A stretch of DNA of 40,771 bases from Lachnospiraceae bacterium NK4A144 (GCA_000424365.1 AUJT01000032.1:1-40771); one strand, 5' to 3'. Shown: positions 32,285-39,658, counted from the stretch's first letter. The notes: a model not told the origin generated them from the sequence alone. Translations and numbers: made by a program.

Positions 32285-32533
32285 TTAACCTGAATAATTA
32301 TAGTTAAGACATTCTTTCTCAATTTCATTAAGTAATTTCTTTTCATCACGTACAAATTTCTGCAACATCTTTTCTAATTCCGCAATTGTTGTGTAATAAT
32401 GTTCATACCTCTTTGTACGATCATCGAATGTAAAATAATTCATCATCCCATTTAAACTTGAAAGAACCAGTATTTTCCCGGTTCTTTCTTTGAACACCTG
32501 TCCCCTATATTCAGCTTTCTTCCAACTTATCAT
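32285..32533 (-). CDS. Small cytoplasmic protein in an immunity operon
   Basis: This is an 82-residue protein without signal or membrane helix. It begins with a strand-rich part (YRGQVFKERTGKILVLSSL) and ends in a charged helix (AELEKMLQKFVRDEKKLLNEI). It overlaps the upstream gene 32530-33426 by four bases (ATGA) and precedes 31583-32281 by 3 nt, so it is certainly read as part of an operon. No family was recognised. Confidence 0.6.
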   Translation of the reverse strand: MISWKKAEYRGQVFKERTGKILVLSSLNGMMNYFTFDDRTKRYEHYYTTIAELEKMLQKFVRDEKKLLNEIEKECLNYNYSG

Positions 32534-33426
32534 TTAAAAATATATGTCTCAAAGTCAACTCCTATAGCTATATCCTGATTTTCTTCTAACCCCTTGTATG
32601 CCATACCTCCAAAGTTAATATATTGCGTCAGCTCATCATCTTCATTGTATAGATAATATGAAAATCCTCTGCCACTTGTCATATAGTAATCCCGATACCA
32701 AGGTCTTCCTTTTTTATCAAAGAATACTTCGCCACTGTCACGATAACAGCCTTCTCCATATGGATCTGCGCGATAATCTACTTTCACATTTTCATTTTTA
32801 TCATTCTTGAAATATGTTTTTTCCTGGTTATCCGATAATGGCTTAATAAAATCTGCTTTCGGATATTTTGTTCCATCCAGAGAATATATTGCATCAAAAA
32901 TTTCCTCTCCCTTTTTTGATACGTCATACTTTGCCTCTATGACTGAATCACTCGTAGAATACTTAAATCCATAAGCAAATTTAGGATATTCTTGATTTTC
33001 TTCTCCATTTATTATTGCCACAAATACATCTTTATCATTTTCTTTTCCTCTATAAACCTTAGATTTATTATCCTCAACCATCACGTTCTCAGGAGACTCT
33101 TTGAAAAAATATGAAAGAAACTGATTTTCAGATACTGAATCTTCAAGCTCCATACACATTCCATTTTTTAATGTTGAATCATCCTCATAATCATATGTAT
33201 CTGTCAAAGAAAAATATCTTACGTTGCTGAATACGTCTTGTAATACGCTCTTTTCTTTGTATTCTCCGGCACTTTCAACTCTATTTGGGTTCTCCTTATT
33301 TTTTTCACTACGTGAAATCTTCGTACTAACAGCTTGAACACTATTAGAAGCTGATCTTATCGCAAAACTACATGTTATGAGCAAAACTATTCCAACAATT
33401 ATTAAACCTATTATCTTATTTTTCAT
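32530..33426 (-). CDS. Membrane-anchored candidate immunity protein
   Basis: The 298-residue protein has one N-terminal hydrophobic helix (about 4-24) and then a mostly extracellular, beta-rich domain with several Tyr/Asp-rich stretches (FSLTDTYDYEDD, FSYYLYNEDDELTQYINFGG). The Cys in the membrane segment (LITCSF) is not a proper lipobox. The start overlaps the end of the truncated effector 33416-33748 by 11 nt, the usual order toxin then immunity. With the toxin catalytic part deleted it appears to be an orphan immunity gene kept by selection. Confidence 0.68.
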   Translation of the reverse strand: MKNKIIGLIIVGIVLLITCSFAIRSASNSVQAVSTKISRSEKNKENPNRVESAGEYKEKSVLQDVFSNVRYFSLTDTYDYEDDSTLKNGMCMELEDSVSENQFLSYFFKESPENVMVEDNKSKVYRGKENDKDVFVAIINGEENQEYPKFAYGFKYSTSDSVIEAKYDVSKKGEEIFDAIYSLDGTKYPKADFIKPLSDNQEKTYFKNDKNENVKVDYRADPYGEGCYRDSGEVFFDKKGRPWYRDYYMTSGRGFSYYLYNEDDELTQYINFGGMAYKGLEENQDIAIGVDFETYIFK

Positions 33427-33748
33427 TTATGATTTTTATCCCCTCTAACTCGTACTTATTCATGTCAAAATCAATATCATGTCCACAAAACTCTACAACC
33501 GAACCATCAATATGATCCGGCGAAAACGCGTGATACTTCCTTGCATCCTGTGCCCTTGCCTGTGGTATCTGATTCTTATCTATGAATAGTTTTGAAGCCT
33601 CAGCAACTTCTCCCTGAAAAAGTTCATTGTCTCTGTATTTCTCATAGCAGCCTATGAGTCCGTCCGAGTGCTCCCGGTATCTTGAAAAAACCCACTCTAT
33701 GTCATCTATAACATTTCGCATGTCTTTAGCGTCAAAGTATTTTTCCAT
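33416..33748 (-). CDS. Internally deleted T7SS effector (targeting region fused to residual tail)
   Basis: Residues 1 to about 70 (MEKYFDAKDMRNVIDDIEW..., with NELFQGEVAEAS) are nearly identical to the full effectors 1224-2771 and 36062-37474. At QAQDARKYHAFSPDHID the similarity ends abruptly, and the last about 42 residues are unlike either. They look like the extreme C-terminus of a third toxin type. The reading frame is intact, so a 110-residue protein can still be made, but it lacks most of the targeting region and any catalytic domain. The operon still carries the immunity-like genes 31583-33426. Confidence 0.75.
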   Translation of the reverse strand: MEKYFDAKDMRNVIDDIEWVFSRYREHSDGLIGCYEKYRDNELFQGEVAEASKLFIDKNQIPQARAQDARKYHAFSPDHIDGSVVEFCGHDIDFDMNKYELEGIKIINEK

Positions 33749-33805
33749 TACGTCCCTCTGCTTGGCTTATTTCAACTAACGTAAAACTTAACTCACACCT
33801 ATAAA

Positions 33806-33850
33806 ATTCTACAACCATTAACACCGAAATATATTTAAGCCTTCCTTAAG
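33806..33850 (-). promoter_or_regulatory. Promoter with YTTAAK-N5-YTTAAK box
   Basis: TTTAAG-N5-CTTAAG is at 33834-33850 and the minus-strand -10 TAGAAT at 33806-33811, 22 bp away. The start codon of the truncated effector lies 57 nt after the -10. Nearly identical DNA is at 37536-37580. Confidence 0.7.
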
Positions 33851-33900
33851 ATTTTACAAATTTTTGCACATTCCTATAATTTGACAACTTGTTGAAATGC

Positions 33901-33928
33901 AAAAATCCGGGATTTCTCCCGGATTTTT
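33901..33928 (-). terminator. Rho-independent terminator
   Basis: AAAAATCCGGG (33901-33911) pairs with CCCGGATTTTT (33918-33928) with a T-run in both directions. It ends the gene 33939-34931. The left half of the same unit is at 37631-37641, cut by recombination. Confidence 0.8.
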
Positions 33929-33938
33929 CTCAGGGTAG

Positions 33939-34931
33939 TCAATCCGTCACCCGAACTTTTACCGTAAATTTCTTATTGTATCCATCGGGAACAATATAGG
34001 TAACTTTGTATATTCCCTTCTTTTTTGGTCTAAATGCCGTAACGCTGCCAAACTCATTGTGTATCGCATCAATACTCTTTGCTTTATTTATTTTAATTAC
34101 ATAAGAACCTTTTCTGATACTACTAATGAGATCACTTGGTCTGTTATCCGATTTGTATCCTGCAGCTGTTTCAGGGATTGCCCAACTACTGTATTCGTAA
34201 CCGTTTCCTGAAACCTTCTTTTTGTCATCAAAATATTGAACCGCATTTTCACTGGTCGCCCCTACAAGTTTTTGTATGTTTTCAATGTCGATCAGATCCC
34301 CTACGTGATATTTTTCCATCGCTTCTGCTTTTGTTACAAGTCTTCTTCCACTAATTCTCCCAAAAAATTTTGTAGGAGGCGTAATCAATAATGTTGTCAT
34401 CATTGTATTTCCCTTGTATCTGGCAAATACAAACACAGTATTGTAGCAATCATATTGATCACCACACTGAATTACTCCATCTTTAACAGTAACCGAGCCC
34501 GGACTTTTTATCAGTTCCTGCTTTTCCGGACGATATACGTATGTCCTCCACCACACGTCGTCTTTCTTCATTCCCTTTATTTTTTTTCCATTTAAGTCAG
34601 TCAGTGTATATTTGATCTTTCCATTCTGAACAATATACCCATAATCATTTTTAGATACTGAACCGCACTGAGACCGTAACATATACGAGTTATTTGATAA
34701 TGTGCTATCCGCAAGACTTATAAATTCTATAAGATCCTCCCATGTCGCACTATTAGGATCTGTTTCTCTAATCTGATTTTCTATTTGTTCTTTAATTTCA
34801 TTAATATCCTGAACGGTACCCTGGATATTTTTGTCATCCTCTACGCTCACTCCCGCTGCCGATACCGGCGCTACGGTATTTAATACCAGTGCTGCACATA
34901 GTAAAGCCGCTATTCTTTTACGAAACCTCAT
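33939..34931 (-). CDS. Secreted protein of unknown function (paralogue of 27094-28146)
   Basis: This 330-residue protein has nearly the same signal peptide (MRFRKRIAALLCAALVLNTV) and the same last about 40 residues as 27094-28146. The middle keeps only scattered identity (LADSTLSNNSYMLRS, KKDDVWWRTYVYRP, PTKFFGRISG, GATSENAV, SDNRPSDL). Conservation of ends with change in the middle suggests mosaic exchange. It is separated from the GH25 gene 35021-35866 by a shortened copy of the intergenic unit seen at 28300-28520. No catalytic or anchoring motif is visible. Confidence 0.8.
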   Translation of the reverse strand: MRFRKRIAALLCAALVLNTVAPVSAAGVSVEDDKNIQGTVQDINEIKEQIENQIRETDPNSATWEDLIEFISLADSTLSNNSYMLRSQCGSVSKNDYGYIVQNGKIKYTLTDLNGKKIKGMKKDDVWWRTYVYRPEKQELIKSPGSVTVKDGVIQCGDQYDCYNTVFVFARYKGNTMMTTLLITPPTKFFGRISGRRLVTKAEAMEKYHVGDLIDIENIQKLVGATSENAVQYFDDKKKVSGNGYEYSSWAIPETAAGYKSDNRPSDLISSIRKGSYVIKINKAKSIDAIHNEFGSVTAFRPKKKGIYKVTYIVPDGYNKKFTVKVRVTD

Positions 34932-35020
34932 ATCTATCTTACCTTTCTTTAACTGTTAAAGTATACCAACAAACTATAGAAAACGAAGCGAACATTGTAC
35001 TTCGTTGTGTCTGCACTGAT

Positions 35021-35866
35021 TTATTGAAAATGTCTGATTTCCTGTCTTAGATCTTCCTTACTCTCTGCCATTCTATCCTTGTATAACAAAAAATCCTCTT
35101 CGTTACCAATAAACACATTCATATCAATGTACCGTTCAACACCTGAATACCCTGGCAAAACATGTCTATTGGAAAACTGCCAAAACGTCCAATTAATTGC
35201 TTTATCAGGCTTCCCATACACATCTCTAATCCATAGATCATAATCACTAAATTCGTCTTTGATTACTGTATACCACTCTTCCGTAGTATATATGATCGGC
35301 TTCATATCATAATAAGCTTCGATTGTTTCTATATAATTTCTCAACTCTATAAGTAATGCTTCTTTATCAATCAAATCATTGTCCTTATATTTTCCATAAG
35401 GCTCAACATCAACCACTGGTGGAAGCATATCATCAACAGCTTTAACAGTATTACAAAAATTGTTTGCCTGTGTTGTTCCGGGAGAATCCAAACTAAAAAA
35501 ATGATAAGCTCCGATTCTTAAACTCGTAGCTTGTGCGCCGGACCAATTATTGTCAAATTGTTCATCTTTATTACTTGATCCTTCTGTTGCTTTTATATAT
35601 GCAAAACTGATATCTTCTGAGGACAATTGCTTCCAATCTATTTCACCCTGATAATGTGAAACATCTACCCCTCTTATAGGATACTTAGCCTTAGAAGGAT
35701 TATTTATATGAATTGCACCTACATATAATAGAATACAAGACGTACCAAATATTATCAGTAATAATGCACATACTATTATTGTTCTTTTCATCAAATGGCT
35801 TATATCCCCCATTACATTTTGTCTTGCATTATTATCCTCATTTACCTGTAAATTGCAGCCTTTCAA
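35021..35866 (-). CDS. Membrane-anchored GH25 lysozyme with a fused partner-gene tail
   Basis: TTG 35866 with AGAGG upstream is the likely start; it overlaps the stop of the small membrane protein. A membrane helix (about 28-50) precedes a complete GH25 muramidase domain: IRGVDVSHYQG with Asp68, AYIKATEG, GAYHFF, VVDVEPYG with Asp153 and Glu155, and ERYIDMNVF near the end. It should hydrolyse the N-acetylmuramic acid-N-acetylglucosamine bond outside the cell, perhaps remodelling the wall for secretion or acting as a toxin. The last 16 residues (MAESKEDLRQEIRHFQ) are the first six codons plus the last codons of a gene like 28520-28900, so a deletion has joined the two genes in frame. Confidence 0.85.
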   Translation of the reverse strand: MKGCNLQVNEDNNARQNVMGDISHLMKRTIIVCALLLIIFGTSCILLYVGAIHINNPSKAKYPIRGVDVSHYQGEIDWKQLSSEDISFAYIKATEGSSNKDEQFDNNWSGAQATSLRIGAYHFFSLDSPGTTQANNFCNTVKAVDDMLPPVVDVEPYGKYKDNDLIDKEALLIELRNYIETIEAYYDMKPIIYTTEEWYTVIKDEFSDYDLWIRDVYGKPDKAINWTFWQFSNRHVLPGYSGVERYIDMNVFIGNEEDFLLYKDRMAESKEDLRQEIRHFQ

Positions 35867-36060
35867 CTTTTCCTCTTAATACATGTGCTGACGCCCAGTA
35901 TCATCCCAACAAAAGTGAACGCTATTCCCGTTATATGTACTTTTTCCTGCTGCTCAATTGTAGGATTCATTTCTAATGATCCATTTATCAACATAAAAAT
36001 CCCGATAGCAATCAACAAAAGCGCTATAACTACGATAGTTATTCTAAATATTCTTATCAT
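35863..36060 (-). CDS. Small two-helix membrane protein, candidate immunity
   Basis: The 65-residue protein has two hydrophobic helices (about 6-26 and 41-58) and a short external loop LEMNPTIEQQEKV. It starts 2 nt after the stop of the lysozyme-like effector 36062-37474 and overlaps the GH25 gene by four bases. Its position directly behind a toxin gene suggests immunity or an accessory role; no family is recognised. Confidence 0.62.
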   Translation of the reverse strand: MIRIFRITIVVIALLLIAIGIFMLINGSLEMNPTIEQQEKVHITGIAFTFVGMILGVSTCIKRKS

Positions 36061-36061
36061 C

Positions 36062-37474
36062 TTAATCCTCCAGCGCAGTAACTATCTCCTCTTTATGTAG
36101 AAAAATACAGTCTCCATATGATGTATCTTTATGAACTTCATCCAGCGAAATATCCGGTCCTCTATTATATCTAGTCGCTATATCACGAATCATGGCATCA
36201 TCAAGATTTCCCAGTGGCACACCTGCATAATCAATATTCCTTAAATCACTTAGATGTGCTGCTGCAATATATATACTTTTTACCGGATCCTTTAAGTCTG
36301 CAATTATTTCTTTAGCCTGATCAAAAGTTAAATTTTTAGGATCATAACCATACATTTCAGCCACTCTTCGTACCTGTATACTAAGATTTCCGAACGATGT
36401 TAACTCGGGTCTTTTCGTAATTGTCATTTTATCAATCGTGTCATTACCACTCCAATCAAAAGCTCTTATATTATAAGCAACGTCGTCTATCCACAGTGGA
36501 TCACCACCAAATTCATTAAACACAATACCCGCCAATAAGATTTCCGGAATATCATATTTTTTTGCAGCATCTTTTATCACATCGTTATATTTTTTTACAT
36601 AATTTGATTTCTTTTTAAATAGAAAATCGTCTCCTCCTTTGGTTTTCCAATATAATATATCAGCCGTTGTCCATTCATCATCTCCTAATTCAATATTCCA
36701 ATTTGAACTATATTTTTCAACCATATCATGACTTATACCACTAAATTTTGATTTCGCATTCTTTATACTAACATTATTTATCTTCTCATTCTTTTTTTCA
36801 CTGTGCTTAACAATTGACACATCACGTTTATAACCTTCTGTACTATAACTATCCAACAGATTCGTTGCTGCCTGGATCTTGTCGTTTTCGTCGTCGATTT
36901 CCTGCTCGAAGTTCAGGCTGTCAGCGTATGCACATTCTTCTTCATCGTAGTTAATAAATTTCTGCATCAGGTCATAGATAAATCCAGATCGCGGATTGTC
37001 TCCGCCGCAAAGTGCTGTAAATGTGTCCAGCGCCGGCTGAAAATTCGGCATTGTAAAGATTCCGAGAAATCCGTATCTTGCCTGCAGGAGCTTTACTACC
37101 TTTTCAATATACCTTACATACTCATCAAGGTCAGCATAAATATCCTGCAGATCCCTGTTTACCATATCCAGTGTTTCCAGATCCACTCTTGCATCCGGCG
37201 CCTTATCTACCTTCTCATGGAAGGAGCTAAGCGCATGTTTATACATTCCAAGCAGCTTTTGCTGCATGGCTACCTGCGCTTTCGCCTGCGTTATCTGGCG
37301 CTTATCTATGAATTGTTTTGATGCCTCAGCTAGTTCTCCCTGAAAAAGTTCATTGTCTCTGTATTTCTCATAGCAGCTTATTAGTCCGTCCGAGTGCTCA
37401 CGGTATCCGGAAAAAAGCCACTCTATGTCATCTATGACATTTCGCATGTCTTTAGCGTCAAAGTATTTTTCCAT
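36062..37474 (-). CDS. T7SS effector: LXG-like targeting region plus lysozyme/SLT-like domain
   Basis: The 470-residue protein has GAGG before the ATG. Residues 1 to about 215 are the shared targeting region (MEKYFDAKDMRN..., NELFQGELAEAS) with very high identity to 1224-2771. After a charged linker (about 220-260) the toxin part has YNDVIKDAAKKYDIP and LLAGIVFNEFGGDP with presumed catalytic Glu321, FGNLSIQVRRVAEMYGYDP, IYIAAAHLSDLR and IATRYNRGP. This is the order of motifs in goose-lysozyme/soluble lytic transglycosylase-type enzymes. It should cleave peptidoglycan glycan strands. The next genes code for a small membrane protein and a GH25 enzyme. No complete partner pair lies upstream; only the truncated 37584-37793 remains. 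Confidence 0.86.
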   Translation of the reverse strand: MEKYFDAKDMRNVIDDIEWLFSGYREHSDGLISCYEKYRDNELFQGELAEASKQFIDKRQITQAKAQVAMQQKLLGMYKHALSSFHEKVDKAPDARVDLETLDMVNRDLQDIYADLDEYVRYIEKVVKLLQARYGFLGIFTMPNFQPALDTFTALCGGDNPRSGFIYDLMQKFINYDEEECAYADSLNFEQEIDDENDKIQAATNLLDSYSTEGYKRDVSIVKHSEKKNEKINNVSIKNAKSKFSGISHDMVEKYSSNWNIELGDDEWTTADILYWKTKGGDDFLFKKKSNYVKKYNDVIKDAAKKYDIPEILLAGIVFNEFGGDPLWIDDVAYNIRAFDWSGNDTIDKMTITKRPELTSFGNLSIQVRRVAEMYGYDPKNLTFDQAKEIIADLKDPVKSIYIAAAHLSDLRNIDYAGVPLGNLDDAMIRDIATRYNRGPDISLDEVHKDTSYGDCIFLHKEEIVTALED

Positions 37475-37535
37475 TACATCACTTCCTCATCTTGATTTAT
37501 TACAACCAACGCAACAATTAACTCGCGCCTATAAA

Positions 37536-37580
37536 ATTCTACAACCATTAACACCGAAATATATTTAAGCCTTCCTTAAG
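37536..37580 (-). promoter_or_regulatory. Promoter with YTTAAK-N5-YTTAAK box
   Basis: TTTAAG-N5-CTTAAG is at 37564-37580 and the minus-strand -10 TAGAAT at 37536-37541, 22 bp away. The effector start lies 61 nt after the -10. Confidence 0.7.
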
Positions 37581-37583
37581 ATT

Positions 37584-37793
37584 TTACAAATTTTTGCACA
37601 TGCTTATAATTTGACAACTTGTTGAAATGCAAAAATCCGCCGCTGCATATCCCGGAACCGTCCGATTAGAAAGAATGTCCTTAGGAGCTTCCACTTCCGT
37701 ACTACCTACCGGAAGATTCTTTCCTGCTTCACGTATATCAGATACATTTTTCTTATAAGTGCTGTGTACAATTTTATGTTCGTTCTGACTCAT
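37584..37793 (-). pseudogene. Truncated YwqI-like gene cut by recombination
   Basis: The first about 52 codons equal those of 28999-29301 (MSQNEHKIVHSTYKKNVSD...), with AGGAG before the ATG. At about 37636-37640 the gene joins the intergenic terminator-promoter unit, which otherwise occurs after 33939-34931. Both parents share ATCCG at the joint. The remaining frame runs 17 codons into the promoter region, so the product, if made, is not functional as a partner. Confidence 0.8.
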
Positions 37794-37803
37794 TTCATTA
37801 CTC

Positions 37804-38892
37804 CTAATTTATCCTATCCCAGTTTCCAAATTCGTTATATTGAAAGGCATATTTTTCTGGATTATTTTCATTTTTTGTAGTGATCGTTATTACAATTTCT
37901 TTTATGCCATCGTTATTTTCATCTACATACGCGCAGCTTATATCGGTGTCATCCCATGTATATTCTTCCTTAGCGCGGTCAGTAGTAGTTGTATCAGACT
38001 CATCGTATGGATAGGAAATATCAAACCCCTCATACCGATCTTTATTTTTTATGAAGAATATATCCCCATCGTGAATTTCAGTGCCCTTTTCTTTATTAAA
38101 ACGCTGTATTTGCAGGCGATAACACTCTTTTGCAGGATCGACCCACTCTTTGGAATAAATGCTGCAGTCATCATTTAACACGATATACTTTTCAATGATG
38201 GGTTCCAAGGAATCATCGTTTATTACGGGCTGGAATTGACCGTTCATATATTTGTATTGGTAAAAGCTAGAACGTTCTCTTCCGAGAATACTGTTGGATT
38301 TTTCATCAACAACGTAATCCGGTATATTTTCGAATGACTTTTTGTATTGAAATTCTCCGCTTTCATATACATAAGCACAGTGTATAGAACTATATTTTGA
38401 ATTGCCTAAAGAAATGACGATATCTTTATTGCCGTCAAAACTAACATCTTGATAAACAGCATCGAACTCACAAACATCCAGCGGATATCTGTCAGAAAAT
38501 GGATCATCGGATTTGGATGGATAGGTAACTTCCAGGGTCTTTACCGTATCATCTTTCTTTACAAAGAAATAATCTTTGAGATGGCGATACTCACCTTCAA
38601 CATCCTGGCTTCGACAGATTCCTATTTGGTAGCATTCTTCGGAGTCATCTATCCATCCGCAAAAATCGACATTACTCATTTCCTCTTTGGACAAGGTTTC
38701 TTTTATCTTATTGTCGATTTGATCATTATTTGTATTAGGAACAAATTCATTTACAGTTGAAGTCGAATCAGCAATGATTTTTTTCTGACATCCGGAAAGA
38801 GTTATAAACATTAAAATGCATATAACATAAAGCCGCAATGTGTAAACATGTTTTCCTCGAGGACTATTCAATATTGTTATAGATTTTTTCAA
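37804..38892 (-). CDS. Candidate immunity lipoprotein with two Ca-loop domains
   Basis: The protein has 362 residues. TTG 38892 with GGGAG upstream is the start; it has a basic N-terminus, a membrane-like segment and the lipobox LSGC (about 32-35). The first domain (about 70-210) is closely similar to the lipoprotein 445-1212, including IDDSEECYQIGI, HLKDYFFVKKDDT and FDGNKDIVISLG. A second, diverged copy follows (about 225-360: VDPAKECYRLQIQRF, VDENNDGIKEIVITIT). Because 445-1212 is the neighbour of a GH19-like toxin, this double-domain protein may protect against one or two related wall hydrolases. It now precedes a truncated partner gene and the lysozyme-like effector cassette. Confidence 0.78.
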   Translation of the reverse strand: MKKSITILNSPRGKHVYTLRLYVICILMFITLSGCQKKIIADSTSTVNEFVPNTNNDQIDNKIKETLSKEEMSNVDFCGWIDDSEECYQIGICRSQDVEGEYRHLKDYFFVKKDDTVKTLEVTYPSKSDDPFSDRYPLDVCEFDAVYQDVSFDGNKDIVISLGNSKYSSIHCAYVYESGEFQYKKSFENIPDYVVDEKSNSILGRERSSFYQYKYMNGQFQPVINDDSLEPIIEKYIVLNDDCSIYSKEWVDPAKECYRLQIQRFNKEKGTEIHDGDIFFIKNKDRYEGFDISYPYDESDTTTTDRAKEEYTWDDTDISCAYVDENNDGIKEIVITITTKNENNPEKYAFQYNEFGNWDRIN

Positions 38893-38948
38893 TGTACTGT
38901 CTCCCTATTGCGTAAGTACCGTTGTCTCCACACTCTCCCTCTCTGATC

Positions 38949-38987
38949 TCAATGACCACGAAGATCGAATATCTGCTCCTCGAAAAT
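38949..38987 (-). pseudogene. 3' remnant of a small gene like 31094-31332
   Basis: The minus strand encodes IFEEQIFDLRGH followed by a stop, related to the end FSAFDLRGY of the broken gene 31094-31332. Stop codons just upstream exclude a longer gene. Confidence 0.45.
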
Positions 38988-39026
38988 ACGTCATTTAGTT
39001 AATTAATGACTTTATCCATTTAGCCA

Positions 39027-39548
39027 TCACATCATTTCCGACCAAAAAGGAATTTTCTGTATGTTGGAATAATCGATTTCTGACGGATTTTTTTCTCCAA
39101 ATTCTATCTGTATGTATTCATCCAAATCTTTTCCATAGTAGATCACATCTACTCCGTATACAGATATGACCGGCGGATTATCTGATACCCCCATTGGCAT
39201 ATATCTATGAGAATAGATTGGGATCAATTTAGGAGCATCAACCATCTTTCTCAGCACAAAATCTTTTATCATATCCGCTGTCGCCGGCTCTTCGCCCCAC
39301 TTATCATTCCAATATACATCCTGTGCATTTTCCTTAAATTCTTCAATCGGATAAGCTATTGAACTTTTTATATATGCTACGTTTTCTGAAGATGCATCTC
39401 TCCAGTTTATGAATCCCTCTGACACAGGCAATAACTTCTTATAAAATATTTTCAACGCTTCCGGAAATACAATTTCGTATCTTTCTTCTATTTCCCGTAT
39501 CTCCTCATCTGAAAGCCCCTTTTCTCCCTGTAACAAATATGTTTTCAT
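39027..39548 (-). CDS. SMI1/KNR4 (SUKH) family immunity protein
   Basis: ATG 39548 with GGGAGCG upstream is chosen, because a longer frame to 39632 would run nearly up to the promoter box at 39642. The 173-residue protein is cytoplasmic. LSDEEIREIEERYEIVFPE followed by LKIFYKK, then IAYPIEEFKE, KLIPIYSHRYMP, PVISVYGVDVIYYG and a late YIQIEF give the SUKH pattern of an early acidic helix, a Trp-containing centre and final strands. Members of this superfamily neutralise diverse polymorphic toxins, often nucleases. Its own promoter is at 39614-39658. No intracellular toxin is encoded next to it, so it is probably an orphan immunity gene. Confidence 0.82.
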   Translation of the reverse strand: MKTYLLQGEKGLSDEEIREIEERYEIVFPEALKIFYKKLLPVSEGFINWRDASSENVAYIKSSIAYPIEEFKENAQDVYWNDKWGEEPATADMIKDFVLRKMVDAPKLIPIYSHRYMPMGVSDNPPVISVYGVDVIYYGKDLDEYIQIEFGEKNPSEIDYSNIQKIPFWSEMM

Positions 39549-39613
39549 ACTCGCTCCCAACTTATGACACGAATTGCTCCGCTCAAACCTTTTATCGTTT
39601 ATCCACCCACAAA

Positions 39614-39658
39614 ATTGTACAACCATTAACACAGGAAGATATTTAAGCCTTTCTTAAT
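39614..39658 (-). promoter_or_regulatory. Promoter with YTTAAK-N5-YTTAAK box
   Basis: TTTAAG-N5-CTTAAT is at 39642-39658 and the minus-strand -10 TACAAT at 39614-39619, 22 bp away. It precedes the SUKH gene by 65 nt. Confidence 0.7.

Noticed and set aside
38449-38760. Plus-strand hydrophobic frame opposite the lipoprotein gene 37804-38892
   Set aside because: Hydrophobic shadow frames are common opposite acidic, Lys-rich genes; the minus strand shows repeat domains conserved with 445-1212.
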